NCBI GenBank assembly: GCA_964639245.1
Contig: CAZXCU010000019.1
Coordinates: 31,883 to 95,882 of the forward strand
DNA from: SB15 sp964639245
GTDB taxonomy: Bacteria > Chloroflexota > Anaerolineae > Aggregatilineales > J027
DNA: 64,000 nucleotides
Reading direction: 5' to 3'
The notes under the pieces were generated by a model. It did no database searches and was not told the origin of the DNA. It saw only the letters and a program-made list of their open reading frames with translations. How positions within the stretch are numbered: the first letter of the stretch is position 1; each line of letters begins with the position of its first letter. Below, piece after piece: positions 46,030 through 54,420 of this stretch. The translations under genes and the position numbers were made by a program.

Positions 46030-46668
46030 TTGCCCAAGCCAGAAAAACACGAGTTCTTTATTGATACAAGTCGTTGTATAGGCTGTCAGGCGTGTGTTCA
46101 GGCATGTACTGAATGTGATACACACAAAGGTGTTTCGATGATTCAGCTTGATTACGTGGATCGCGCTGTCTCAACACAAACCGTCCCGGTGGTGTGTATG
46201 CACTGCGATTCACCAACCTGTGCCGAAGTCTGTCCTGCTGATGCCATTAAACGCACTGGTGACGGTGTGGTTCAGACTGCTCGTAAGCCGCGTTGTATTG
46301 CGTGCAATAACTGTGTGCTTGCCTGTCCTTTTGGCGTACCGAAGATGCACAGCGAAATGAATCTGATGATGAAATGTGATATGTGCTATGACCGTACCTC
46401 AGTAGGACTAAAGCCTATGTGTGCCTCTGTTTGTCCCAGCCAGGCACTTTATTATGGCACTCGTGAAGAAATTGAAAAACTGCGCCCCGGTTCACAGCCT
46501 GTAAATACCTTTCAATTTGGGCAGCAAACCATCACAACCAGAGTGAATATGATGGTTCCAAAAGATGTGCATATTCGGCTGATTGATATTGCTATGTCAA
46601 TAGATCAGGCTCCTGTGCCTCAAATGATGTCCAACGATCCACTTTTGGCGAACATATACGAGGAATAA
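46030..46668 (+). CDS. Four-cluster ferredoxin-type electron transfer subunit (DmsB/NrfC-like)
   Basis: A 212-residue protein starting with TTG, with AAGGAG 7 bases upstream. Four cysteine groups are visible: CIGCQACVQAC, CMHC with CAEVCP, CIACNNCVLACP and CDMC with CASVCP. This is the standard arrangement of the electron-wire subunit of molybdoenzymes. It would link the membrane subunit and the catalytic subunit. It lies 38 bases after the catalytic gene and 4 before the Rieske gene. Confidence 0.88.
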   Translation: MPKPEKHEFFIDTSRCIGCQACVQACTECDTHKGVSMIQLDYVDRAVSTQTVPVVCMHCDSPTCAEVCPADAIKRTGDGVVQTARKPRCIACNNCVLACPFGVPKMHSEMNLMMKCDMCYDRTSVGLKPMCASVCPSQALYYGTREEIEKLRPGSQPVNTFQFGQQTITTRVNMMVPKDVHIRLIDIAMSIDQAPVPQMMSNDPLLANIYEE

Positions 46669-46672
46669 GCAT

Positions 46673-47215
46673 ATGGACTATAGCTCAGAACAAACTTCCG
46701 TTTCACCGGATGGAAAACCCATTGAGGAGCAGCCGCGCTGGCGGCAGGATTTTCCAATTGATTGGCCTGTAGATGAATATGTCTCGCGGCGTGACTTTGT
46801 AAAATTTCTGATGCTCACCAGTGCAGCCTTCACCTCTGGACAATTCTGGTTACTAATACGCTCTTTTTTCAAAAATAGAGAAACCAAGCTGCCAGAAAAA
46901 GCCATTGCACGAGTCGAAGAAATTCCGGTTGGCGAGTCTCGGCTGTTCACATATCCTGACAATAGCCCATCACGCTTGCTGGTCAGGGTAGATGAAGAGG
47001 TATTTGTGGCTTATGAGCAACAGTGTACCCACCTGCTCTGTCCCGTTATTCCTCATCCAGATAAGGGCGAACTCTTATGCCCCTGCCATCATGGAAAGTT
47101 TGATCTAATGACAGGTCGCCCCATCCAAGGACCGCCACAACGCCCCTTGGCACGGATTCAGCTCGATATACGAGAAAACACAATTTACGCTATTGGTATT
47201 GAGGAGCGCACATGA
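46673..47215 (+). CDS. Rieske [2Fe-2S] protein with Tat-type membrane anchor
   Basis: A 180-residue protein. A twin-arginine motif (S38-RRDFVK) precedes a hydrophobic helix (~46-60), so the folded domain is likely exported and anchored. The Rieske motifs are CTHLLCP and CPCHHGKFD, giving two Cys and two His ligands for the cluster. Rieske proteins usually serve cytochrome bc or arsenite-oxidase-like enzymes; here it may pass electrons between quinol and the molybdoenzyme. It overlaps the next gene by 4 bases. Confidence 0.88.
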   Translation: MDYSSEQTSVSPDGKPIEEQPRWRQDFPIDWPVDEYVSRRDFVKFLMLTSAAFTSGQFWLLIRSFFKNRETKLPEKAIARVEEIPVGESRLFTYPDNSPSRLLVRVDEEVFVAYEQQCTHLLCPVIPHPDKGELLCPCHHGKFDLMTGRPIQGPPQRPLARIQLDIRENTIYAIGIEERT

Positions 47216-47460
47216 TGAAGAAATCGCGCTCCGTGCGACGCGGCACACATTTTTCACGAACACAGCGCCTGACTATTGTTACCGGAATTCTCTTCATTGT
47301 AGGCATCATCATTATCTTGCAACTGTGGCTGTTTACAGCCACCATGAATGCCTATCTTGGCGGTGATACCGGAATTTTGCTGCCGGCAGCATTGACGAGT
47401 CTGGTCTGCCTTTGCCTTAATTTAGGGTTACTATATTATGTCTATAGTGTCGACAGATAG
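47212..47460 (+). CDS. Small two-helix membrane protein of the molybdoenzyme operon
   Basis: An 82-residue protein with two hydrophobic helices (TIVTGILFIVGIIIILQLWLF and LLPAALTSLVCLCLNLGLL) and a basic N-terminus. It starts inside the Rieske stop codon and overlaps the transporter gene by 23 bases, so it is firmly in the operon. No named family is recognised. It may help assemble or anchor the Rieske or cytochrome subunit. Confidence 0.7.
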   Translation: MMKKSRSVRRGTHFSRTQRLTIVTGILFIVGIIIILQLWLFTATMNAYLGGDTGILLPAALTSLVCLCLNLGLLYYVYSVDR

Positions 47461-48505
47461 TATCATCCGTCAAAGCATAGCCACCCTCTTTCCGGGATAT
47501 TTTGCCTTGGTCATGGCAACGGGAATTGTATCCAAAGCGGCTTTCTTTGTAGGGATGGAGTCCATTGCTAGGATTTTGATGGCGTTTAATATCGTTATCT
47601 ATTTGGTATTATGGGTGCTATTTATCGCGAGGATATTATTTTATAGTAAGCTCATATGGGCAGATATTACCAACCCCGCTCGCAGCCCCGGTTTTTTCAC
47701 AATGGTTGCAGCGACCTCTATTCTGGGTAGCCAGTTTGTCATTCTGGAAAAAAACTACACCGTTGCCGCCGGATTATGGGGCTTTTCGGTTTTTCTCTGG
47801 TTGGTGGTCATTTATACTTTTTTTTCTGTCATCACCATCATTCAAGAAAAACCCCCTATTGAAGTTGGCTTGAACGGCACATGGTTGATTGCAATTGTGT
47901 CTACACAATCCATATCCATCCTTGGAACGCATCTCTCCAGCCAAGTTGAGATTGCAGAACATCGGGATATATTGTTGTTTTTCGCACTGTGTATGTATCT
48001 GTTAGGTGGAATGCTATATATCCCTATCATTACCCTGATTTTCTACAGGTTTAGCTTTATTCCCATGAATAGCCAGAACTTGACTCCACCCTACTGGATT
48101 AACATGGGGGCAGTTGCGATTACCACGCTGGCTGGCTCTGTATTGATGTTGAATGCTTTTCGCTCACCAATCCTTCAGGATGTAAAGCCTTTCTTGAAAG
48201 GCTTTACATTGTTCTTCTGGGCAACTGCGACGTGGTGGATTCCATTGCTCTTGCTGTTTGGGTTTTGGCGGCATGGGTATCAGCGTTTTCCTCTGCGCTA
48301 TAATCCGCAATATTGGGGCATGGTTTTTCCATTAGGGATGTATACTGCCAGCACCTACCAACTAGCTCAAGCATTAAAGTTGGCATTTCTACTGACTGTT
48401 CCGCGGCACTTTATTTATATAGCGCTGATTGCTTGGACAATCACATTTGTTGGGTTTATGAGAAGTCTGGCACAGGGATTTGGTCTGATAAAAAATGCAA
48501 CCTGA
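47438..48505 (+). CDS. TDT-family (TehA/Mae1/SLAC1-like) transporter
   Basis: A 355-residue protein with about ten membrane helices. PGYFALVMATGIVS at the start is the TDT signature, and paired helices continue to the end. The family includes tellurite protein TehA, malate carriers and SLAC1 anion channels. In an operon for a nitrate-type enzyme, an anion role (nitrate, nitrite or an organic acid) is plausible but inferred. It overlaps both neighbours. Confidence 0.78.
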   Translation: MSIVSTDSIIRQSIATLFPGYFALVMATGIVSKAAFFVGMESIARILMAFNIVIYLVLWVLFIARILFYSKLIWADITNPARSPGFFTMVAATSILGSQFVILEKNYTVAAGLWGFSVFLWLVVIYTFFSVITIIQEKPPIEVGLNGTWLIAIVSTQSISILGTHLSSQVEIAEHRDILLFFALCMYLLGGMLYIPIITLIFYRFSFIPMNSQNLTPPYWINMGAVAITTLAGSVLMLNAFRSPILQDVKPFLKGFTLFFWATATWWIPLLLLFGFWRHGYQRFPLRYNPQYWGMVFPLGMYTASTYQLAQALKLAFLLTVPRHFIYIALIAWTITFVGFMRSLAQGFGLIKNAT

Positions 48506-49094
48506 TTTAGAGGCGCTTCTTAAAGCCAGTTCTGCCCTACATAATCATCTCTGTCCTCGGCAGGTATTGGGAGTCCGGATGGGTATTTACGCGGCTACTT
48601 TGCTTCAGGTTCCCTATCCTCAACAGAACAAACGCTTATACACCTTTGTTGAAACTGATGGCTGTTTTGCTGATGGAATAGCAGTAGCCACCGGTTGTAG
48701 CCTTGGACATCGTAACTTACGCTTAGTGGATTTTGGCAAGATTGCAGCGACCTTTATCGATACCCAGACTGAGCAAACGCTTCGCATTCGTCCTGCGCTG
48801 GACATACGTCAATATGTCCAGTGTCTAATCCCAGAAGCACGGAGCCGCTGGCACGCACAACTAGAAGCATACCAGGTCATGCCTGTAGAACATGTATTTG
48901 AAGTCCAAACCGTTACACTAACTATTTCACTCTCATCCCTGATTAGTCGTCCCGGAGTGCGTGTGACCTGTGACATCTGTCTTGAAGAAATCAACAATGA
49001 ACGGGAGATTATTCACGAAAACACTGTGCTATGTCGCGCTTGTGCTGGGGCAAGTTATTATCACATACAAGAAAGCATCTCTGAAAATATATGA
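48495..49094 (+). CDS. FmdE-family zinc-ribbon protein
   Basis: A 199-residue protein. The N-terminal ~130 residues match the FmdE/FwdE family: HLCPRQVLGVRMG, ETDGCFADGI, TGCSLGHRNLRLVDFGK. The C-terminus has a zinc ribbon (CDIC and CRAC). The family is named after formylmethanofuran dehydrogenase subunit E but is often found near Mo/W enzymes in bacteria, probably in cofactor or metal handling. Its overlap with the transporter and with mobA supports a role in making the molybdoenzyme. Confidence 0.82.
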   Translation: MQPDLEALLKASSALHNHLCPRQVLGVRMGIYAATLLQVPYPQQNKRLYTFVETDGCFADGIAVATGCSLGHRNLRLVDFGKIAATFIDTQTEQTLRIRPALDIRQYVQCLIPEARSRWHAQLEAYQVMPVEHVFEVQTVTLTISLSSLISRPGVRVTCDICLEEINNEREIIHENTVLCRACAGASYYHIQESISENI

Positions 49095-49663
49095 GTGCTA
49101 CCATCGCAATCTTAGCAGGCGGGCATTCTCGCCGTATGAGAACAGATAAAAGTTTTGTTCTGCTTAAGGGGATACCGCTTATTGAGCATGTCATTGCACG
49201 AGTAAAACCACTGGCTCTTCCGCTTATGATTCTCACAAACAAACCACAGGCTTATCAACATCTGGATTTGCCACTCCATGAGGATGTAATACCCAATAAA
49301 GGTTCAATGGGCGGGATCTTGTCTGCCCTGAGCTACAGCCAGACCCGTCACACGCTTTGTGTGGCTTGCGATATGCCCTTTCTAAATACAGCACTGCTTG
49401 CTTGGTTACTTCAAAATGCAGAAGAAGCTGATGCTGTTGTTCCCTATATCAGAAATTGTGCTGAGGGTTTGCACGCGGTTTACAGCAAAAACTGTCTTGA
49501 GCCATTGCAGACCTCTATTGTGCAAAACCAACTAAAGATCAGTTCCTTTCTTGAGCAAAGAGAAGTGCGTTGGATCCATGAAGCAGCAGTGCGGAACTAT
49601 GACCCAGATTTATGCTCTTTCATCAATCTAAATACACCCGACGATCTCTTGCGTATTGGGTGA
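49091..49663 (+). CDS. mobA: Molybdenum cofactor guanylyltransferase
   Basis: A 190-residue protein of the MobA type. ILAGGHSRRMRTDKSF binds the GTP; the usual RMG-x-DK has RMRTDK here. PLHEDVIPNKGSMGGILSAL and VACDMPFL carry the Mg/GTP-binding aspartates. It adds GMP to molybdopterin to make the guanine dinucleotide cofactor used by the catalytic subunit in this operon. It overlaps the FmdE gene by 4 bases and is the last gene of the operon. Confidence 0.88.
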   Translation: MSATIAILAGGHSRRMRTDKSFVLLKGIPLIEHVIARVKPLALPLMILTNKPQAYQHLDLPLHEDVIPNKGSMGGILSALSYSQTRHTLCVACDMPFLNTALLAWLLQNAEEADAVVPYIRNCAEGLHAVYSKNCLEPLQTSIVQNQLKISSFLEQREVRWIHEAAVRNYDPDLCSFINLNTPDDLLRIG

Positions 49664-49967
49664 AGAACGCGGTACAAACGGGCAAATTCTCAACAACCCT
49701 AACACCTCGACTGCTGCCTACGCAACATTGCAGGAGCCATCACGGATTATCCCACCTAGTACATTGCGATAACGAACGAGTCCATCTGCTTTTCGAGCTT
49801 TTCCTTACATACCAACAGGGAGTATTTTGGGCTTCAAACTGCCGATAGCCTTTCCCTGAACCGCCATTGTTGCTTTCGGCTCTCTGCCGCTATGCTTCAA
49901 TAGATTACCCCTAGAGGAACGGCAACACTGAGGAAACTACAAAGATTCGCTGCCGTACAAATCCGCT
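49664..49967. other. Convergent intergenic stretch, possible decayed sequence
   Basis: About 300 bases between mobA and the small membrane protein gene on the other strand. No intact ORF with a convincing product and no clear terminator were seen. Confidence 0.4.
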
Positions 49968-50390
49968 TTATTTTTGCTGAGGAATGGTCGAGCGCACGCG
50001 GGGAACAAGATGGTAGATATAGGAGGCAATCGCCAGCACTTGCACCCCTAAGCCCAAAACCTCCCCCCATGCCCATGCTATCAAAGTGGCGATAACGTAA
50101 ACTATGACCCCCACATTTAATAAAATGACCGCGCTTAGGGCGTAGGGATAACGACCTCGATGGGTAAGGGTATATGGCAACCGTGGAAAAATCCAATAAC
50201 CTACGCCCATCGCCAATTGCACCATCCAACCAACCAGCAACAAATCAACATGGGTTGGCACCCAACCGCCAACCACACCAAGCAATAAATCGGGCTGGCC
50301 TTTCCAAACCATCAGAAGCATGGCAATTCCAAACCCTATCCACAGATGGACAAAGGCGGCGCGAATCATGATGCGGCTTAAAGGTGGCAT
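49968..50390 (-). CDS. Small four-helix membrane protein, oxidase-subunit-I-like fold
   Basis: A 140-residue protein with four hydrophobic helices. Helix 2 (THVDLLLVGWMVQLAMGVGY, then WIFPR) resembles heme-copper oxidase/NnrS helices and keeps a histidine near the start; another lies in helix 1 (FVHLWIG). It is a paralogue of the next gene upstream (50391-50819), with the VGW(M/L)xQL...YWxFP motif shared. It directly abuts that gene. A heme-binding or subunit role with the NnrS-cytochrome protein is likely. Confidence 0.6.
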   Translation of the reverse strand: MPPLSRIMIRAAFVHLWIGFGIAMLLMVWKGQPDLLLGVVGGWVPTHVDLLLVGWMVQLAMGVGYWIFPRLPYTLTHRGRYPYALSAVILLNVGVIVYVIATLIAWAWGEVLGLGVQVLAIASYIYHLVPRVRSTIPQQK

Positions 50391-50819
50391 CTAACGGCGA
50401 CCCCGTGCCTGGACACGTCCCCAACTGGCAATGATCCACGCAGTCGCTCCGCCCCATTGCAAAAAACCGGCCCCTATTAACCCCCAACCAGCCGATGACG
50501 ATAGACCTTGTGTCAGGCCAATTTCAAAAATAGCGCGGAACCACAAACCAAGATTCAGCCCTCCGAAGCCCAGCCAAGCAATCCAGCGTTCACCATAGGG
50601 ATTTTCGCGGTTAATGATGGGAAACATCCAGTAGATCACGGCGAAAATGAGCTGTGTGAGCCAGCCAACCGTGATGAAGTGAATTCCCACTGGGCGCAAG
50701 GCCGCCCAATTGCCAGACAAATTCTCGATTTGATCGTAGGTATACACCAACCAGAAGAATAGCCCCAAGAGCAAATACAGCATTGCAAGGCGGATAGCCC
50801 AACGGGTAAGTTTTGGCAT
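50391..50819 (-). CDS. Small four-helix membrane protein, paralogue of the neighbour
   Basis: A 142-residue protein with four hydrophobic helices. Helix 2 (GIHFITVGWLTQLIFAVIYW, then MFP) contains a histidine typical of oxidase-I-like helices. The fold and motifs match the 140-residue protein that follows. It lies with no gap after the NnrS-cytochrome gene, so the three are one operon. The pair may form the two halves of a membrane unit. Confidence 0.6.
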   Translation of the reverse strand: MPKLTRWAIRLAMLYLLLGLFFWLVYTYDQIENLSGNWAALRPVGIHFITVGWLTQLIFAVIYWMFPIINRENPYGERWIAWLGFGGLNLGLWFRAIFEIGLTQGLSSSAGWGLIGAGFLQWGGATAWIIASWGRVQARGRR

Positions 50820-52325
50820 CTACTGGCGAGCCTTTTCTCTAATATAGGCAATGATCGAATCAATATCACCATCACTCAGGGCTGGGTTGCCGCCGCGTGC
50901 AGGCATCTCAATCCCCGTCGTATTATCGGGATGCCAAGCAGGGCGGCCTTCTACAATGAAAGCATGTAATTCCGCGTCACTGAGACTGGCAACCCATTCA
51001 TTGGTCAGCAAATTTTTGCCAAGATGAGTTATCCCCTGTAAATCCATTCCATGACAAGATGAACAGTTGGTCTGGTAGAGCCTCTCCCCTTGGGCAGCAT
51101 TGTTTGACAGGAGGGTGTCCGAACTTTTTGCTTCGCGCTGTATCCCACCGATGATCCCTGCAGCAATCAATAGAAATCCCAGCCCCACTAGTGGAAACAC
51201 CAGTGTATAGACGGCGTAAGCAGGCTTGCTGCGGGGGATAAGTGGTTTGGCATCGGCGGTATGGAGAGTACGAATCATATTAACAATGAAGACCAGCAAA
51301 ACGACTGCGTTGAGCATTGCGCCCCAGCGCCGTCCATCCTGCCATGCCGTGAGGTCACCGCCAACCCGCAGGAGCATCGAGAGATGCAGAAGCGTCAGAT
51401 GAATATAAAACAAAGGTGAGTAAGCAATATCCAACCGCAGCACAGCAGGTAAGATAATCGGCGCATGTCCGAAAATCATGGAAAATGCAAAGCCAAGAAA
51501 AAGGCTGTGTAAAATTGCATCGTACATTAGACCTGCTTTTACACCCCCATAACCCAGCGACATTGCCCCGTTGCCACCCAGCCAACCGTAACCCAATGCC
51601 AAACAGACTGCGATAAAACGTGGGAGACCTGTTTGGCGAAGGGTACGGTGGATTACATCATACCGCAACAGCCATAATGCAATCGCTATGTTACCCGCAC
51701 CCATCAAACGCATTCCGAGATCATAAGAAACACGGCTTAAGACGAGTCCGCTTAACAACACCCCCACCGTGCCGGCAAAGAGGTAAATGCTGCGGCGTTT
51801 GTGGCGCATCAGACGGGCAAGTTCCAAACGTTCTCCTGCAATGGTCAAGATGAGGAACACCATCCACCACGGAGCGCTCATGTATAAAGGCTCACCGCCT
51901 AGCCAGAGGAGGTTTCCAACGAACCAGCACACTGCTCCCGTTGCCATCGTCACGGTATAAACCGCGAATTGTTTATAAACGATGAACCCAAATATCAAAA
52001 CCATGCCGACACTACTGAGGGTTATCAACCAAGCCGCAAAAGAGAGATCGACAATGAGGGTGAGCGCTCCTGCTGCCGACAACATCGGCGCTAAATAGGG
52101 AAAAGTTCGCCCATGGGGAGACTTCACAAATCCGTGTAAGGCAACTGCACGTTCTAAGTTGATCAGCGTCCCCATAAAACCGCCGATCATTAAAACGCCA
52201 TGGGCGAGCGCAAAATCATTGTGCAGTGTGGGCAGTTGCCACCCACTTCGCAAGAGACCCGCCCATACGCCCGTAACCAACGCAGTAAAAACCAACAGCA
52301 TAAAAGGAGCGTGTTTGCGGTTCAT
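50820..52325 (-). CDS. NnrS-like membrane protein fused to cytochrome c domain
   Basis: A 501-residue protein. Residues 1-~385 carry about 12 membrane helices with NnrS-like motifs (AHGVLMIGGFMGTLINLERAV, then HSLFLGFAFSMIFGHAPII). After a linker comes a c-type cytochrome (~405-500) with the heme site CSSCH and a probable axial Met in GIEMPARGG. The start at 52325 is preferred because GGAGG lies directly upstream. NnrS proteins ease nitric oxide stress; the added cytochrome suggests electron supply from the outside. It heads an operon with the two small four-helix proteins. Confidence 0.78.
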   Translation of the reverse strand: MNRKHAPFMLLVFTALVTGVWAGLLRSGWQLPTLHNDFALAHGVLMIGGFMGTLINLERAVALHGFVKSPHGRTFPYLAPMLSAAGALTLIVDLSFAAWLITLSSVGMVLIFGFIVYKQFAVYTVTMATGAVCWFVGNLLWLGGEPLYMSAPWWMVFLILTIAGERLELARLMRHKRRSIYLFAGTVGVLLSGLVLSRVSYDLGMRLMGAGNIAIALWLLRYDVIHRTLRQTGLPRFIAVCLALGYGWLGGNGAMSLGYGGVKAGLMYDAILHSLFLGFAFSMIFGHAPIILPAVLRLDIAYSPLFYIHLTLLHLSMLLRVGGDLTAWQDGRRWGAMLNAVVLLVFIVNMIRTLHTADAKPLIPRSKPAYAVYTLVFPLVGLGFLLIAAGIIGGIQREAKSSDTLLSNNAAQGERLYQTNCSSCHGMDLQGITHLGKNLLTNEWVASLSDAELHAFIVEGRPAWHPDNTTGIEMPARGGNPALSDGDIDSIIAYIREKARQ

Positions 52326-52450
52326 CAATCCTCCATTACCCAAGAAAATGGGCTATTCACGACAAAGCCTTAGACTTCAGAAACAGATATAGCAAGGTTG
52401 CATCATTGTTTAATGCTGCATCCGGTAAGTAAATATGGATTAACTTCCGT

Positions 52451-52520
52451 AGGGCGGGACAAGGCACGCTATAGGAGACCAGGTGTTTGGCACAAAGTCC
52501 GACGCGCCGATTCCCGCCCT
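52451..52520. repeat. Interspersed palindromic repeat with CACGCTATA core
   Basis: AGGGCGGGA (52451-52459) and TCCCGCCCT (52512-52520) are exact inverted copies around a 52-base interior containing CACGCTATA. The same core occurs in the repeat near 58750. It lies between the cupin operon and the NnrS gene. Confidence 0.6.
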
Positions 52521-52546
52521 CTGAACCTATTTACCGAACACCGCAT

Positions 52547-52873
52547 TTAGTTTGTTTTAGGCGCACCGTGTAAAAAGGCCACAAATACCAGCTCATAGTT
52601 CAACGCACGGATGCTGTGTTTCTCGCCAGAGTCAAAGATTAACAATGTCCCCTCGCCATACGAGTGTTCGATCCCATCCTCGCCAGTAAAAATGCCTTGT
52701 CCTTGCAAGATGAGGATGTGTACCGGGGAATGTGGCGCGAGATGCTCTTTAACCTCTTGTCCAGGGCGCAGAGCAAAACGTAAGACCCGTTTTTCGGTAT
52801 CTACATGCAAGGGTTCAGCATAAGGGTTTTGCTCGTGGAAAACCCAATTTTCGTACAGGGATATGCTTTTCAC
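52547..52873 (-). CDS. Cupin-domain protein
   Basis: A 108-residue single cupin: RPGQEVKEHLAPHSPVHILI, then GEGTLLIFDSGEKHSI. The usual metal-binding His/Glu set is partly present (EH, H, EKH). It is the last gene of the ferredoxin/DUF2249/cupin operon. Small cupins next to DUF2249 and Crp/Fnr genes are typical of anaerobic nitrogen-oxide regions, where their role is unproven. It may bind a metal or small acid. Confidence 0.75.
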   Translation of the reverse strand: MKSISLYENWVFHEQNPYAEPLHVDTEKRVLRFALRPGQEVKEHLAPHSPVHILILQGQGIFTGEDGIEHSYGEGTLLIFDSGEKHSIRALNYELVFVAFLHGAPKTN

Positions 52874-52878
52874 AGGGC

Positions 52879-53208
52879 TTATGCACCTTCCATCACTAAC
52901 AACAGTACGGTTGGCGTGGTGGCTACGATGCTGTGTGGCAAGTTCGGTGGCATGTATACCCAGGTGTTGGGTTGAGCATTATAGGTATCGTCTCCGAGTG
53001 TAAGCGTTGCCTCGCCTTTTAAGAAGTGCAGCATCGCAGCATGAGTCGAGGTATGTTCGGAGAGTTCTTGTCCAGCATCAAAAGCAAACAACACCAGTTT
53101 GATATTTTGCGCCTTAAAAACAGTCCGGCTCAAAATGCCATTGTGTGGAATTTCCGGGATTTCGGATAGAAGATCGGGCAAAAAGGTATACAGGTTAGAC
53201 GCGACCAA
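52879..53208 (-). CDS. Cupin-domain protein
   Basis: A 109-residue cupin with AGQELSEHTSTHAAM and PPNLPHSIVA. The metal-site histidines (EH, TH, PH) are present. It overlaps the DUF2249 gene by 14 bases and is followed after 5 bases by a second cupin gene of the same family, perhaps a duplicate. It probably works with its operon partners in the anaerobic response. Confidence 0.75.
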   Translation of the reverse strand: MVASNLYTFLPDLLSEIPEIPHNGILSRTVFKAQNIKLVLFAFDAGQELSEHTSTHAAMLHFLKGEATLTLGDDTYNAQPNTWVYMPPNLPHSIVATTPTVLLLVMEGA

Positions 53209-53431
53209 TTTTCACCTTCCAAACTTCAGGGCCTTCTTCTAGGTAGTCCCAGGTAAATTGGTCTGAACGCTCGTGTAAAAATTCATAATATAGCGGTCTC
53301 GGTGCGTGGTCGTTGACCAAAATAAACGCTTCTCCCGGCTGTAAAGCGTCGAAAGTTTCAAAAATTTGTGCATGGCGCACACGCGGTGGAATAACCCGTA
53401 CATCGAGGGTTTTGCTGTCGGTCATGGTCAT
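53195..53431 (-). CDS. DUF2249 protein
   Basis: A 78-residue protein with the DUF2249 core (LDVRVIPPRVRH, then NDHAPRPLYYEF and GPEVWKVKI). This family is found with nitrite/NO genes and Crp/Fnr regulators, but its function is unknown. It overlaps both the ferredoxin gene and the cupin gene. Confidence 0.85.
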   Translation of the reverse strand: MTMTDSKTLDVRVIPPRVRHAQIFETFDALQPGEAFILVNDHAPRPLYYEFLHERSDQFTWDYLEEGPEVWKVKIGRV

Positions 53432-53655
53432 TGATCCTTTTTGTTATCTGATGGGTTGAAGCATATCTGGTAGGGTAAGGCAATGGCATGAGTTGGGCAG
53501 ATCTCTTCGCAGTCAGCGCAATAATTGCACGCTTCGGGCGAGGTTAAGACTGCTTTTTTTGAGACTATCCCCAGTGCGGCGTTGGGACATGTCACAACAC
53601 ACTCGCCACAACCAATACATTGGGTAAGATCAATGCGTGGAAGCCAACTCGTCAT
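53428..53655 (-). CDS. Two-cluster [4Fe-4S] ferredoxin-like protein
   Basis: A 75-residue protein with two cysteine groups, CIGCGECVVTCP and CNYCADCEEICP, each fit for one [4Fe-4S] cluster. A strong ribosome site (GGAAGGAG) precedes the ATG. It is the first gene of the operon and lies 29 bases downstream of the -10 box of an FNR-type promoter. It likely supplies electrons in anaerobic nitrogen-oxide chemistry. Confidence 0.88.
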   Translation of the reverse strand: MTSWLPRIDLTQCIGCGECVVTCPNAALGIVSKKAVLTSPEACNYCADCEEICPTHAIALPYQICFNPSDNKKDQ

Positions 53656-53683
53656 CGCCTGACTCCTTCCTTACGATGTTCCC

Positions 53684-53725
53684 ATCATAGGCCAAAGGCG
53701 TTACCAGCGACTTGATTTAAATCAA
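53684..53725 (-). promoter_or_regulatory. FNR/DNR-type promoter for the ferredoxin operon
   Basis: Read on the minus strand, a perfect FNR box (TTGAT-TTAA-ATCAA, 53712-53725) is followed by a TATGAT -10 box (53684-53689). The box centre is 41.5 bases before the expected start site near 53677, the exact class II FNR spacing. It overlaps the stop codon of the Crp/Fnr gene, so that regulator probably controls this operon. Confidence 0.85.
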
Positions 53726-54420
53726 GACGGGTCAATGAAGGCTAAGGCGTGTAACATATCCGGTTGGATAATTTCGATGCGATGACGGTTAAAACGTATA
53801 GCACCGGCTTTTTCGAGTTGGCGCAAAGCCCGGCTAATGCTCTCCGGGGTGGTGGCGAGATGCGCCGCAATTGCCATGCGGGTTACGCCTCCCTCAATCA
53901 TCGGGGTTTCGGCCTGGTTCAAAAGAAACCGTGCCAAACGGGTGGTAACGGAATATAACGCCAGATCTTCAAGCCGCTGCACGAGGGTACGTACCCGCGA
54001 AGTCAACATCCGAATGGCGGCGTGGGCAGCCGGCGGATACGTCGCCAAAAAATGTTGGATCGTCTCGGTGGGAATGAGCCAGCAGTGCGCTTCGGTCAGT
54101 GCCGTTGCGTTGGCAGGGTTGGTACCATTTTCAAGCGCAGCAATATCGTTAAAGCTCTCCCCTGCACCGAGCAAATGCAGAATATATTCATCCCCATCCG
54201 CATTGAGCTTGGCGATTTTCACCTGTCCGGTTTCGATAATCCAGAGGCCTGATGCGCCATCGCCTTCGATAAAAATTAGCGCTTGCGGGGCAAAAACACG
54301 CCGGAGGGCGGCGTGTTGAAGATCAGTTTGTCGGGAGGCATCAAGAACACATAGATACGGAATACGCGCAATGCTGTCCAGCGCAAGTTTATCTTTCATC
54401 ATAGCACCATGGATGGTCAT
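53722..54420 (-). CDS. Crp/Fnr-family transcription regulator
   Basis: A 232-residue protein. The cyclic-nucleotide-type domain (~30-140) has GDGASGLWIIETGQVKIAKL and GAGESFNDIAAL. A C-terminal helix-turn-helix (~175-215, MAIAAHLATTPESISRALRQLEK) reads DNA. No N-terminal cysteine cluster as in Fnr is seen, so it is closer to the Dnr/NarR type, which may sense NO through heme. Its start overlaps the TetR stop (TAATG). It would act on the FNR box just downstream. Confidence 0.85.
   Translation of the reverse strand: MTIHGAMMKDKLALDSIARIPYLCVLDASRQTDLQHAALRRVFAPQALIFIEGDGASGLWIIETGQVKIAKLNADGDEYILHLLGAGESFNDIAALENGTNPANATALTEAHCWLIPTETIQHFLATYPPAAHAAIRMLTSRVRTLVQRLEDLALYSVTTRLARFLLNQAETPMIEGGVTRMAIAAHLATTPESISRALRQLEKAGAIRFNRHRIEIIQPDMLHALAFIDPS

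Noticed and set aside
53837..54319. 160-residue ORF on the plus strand inside the Crp/Fnr gene
   Set aside because: Shadow frame; no promoter, ribosome site or family motif, and the minus strand holds the regulator.
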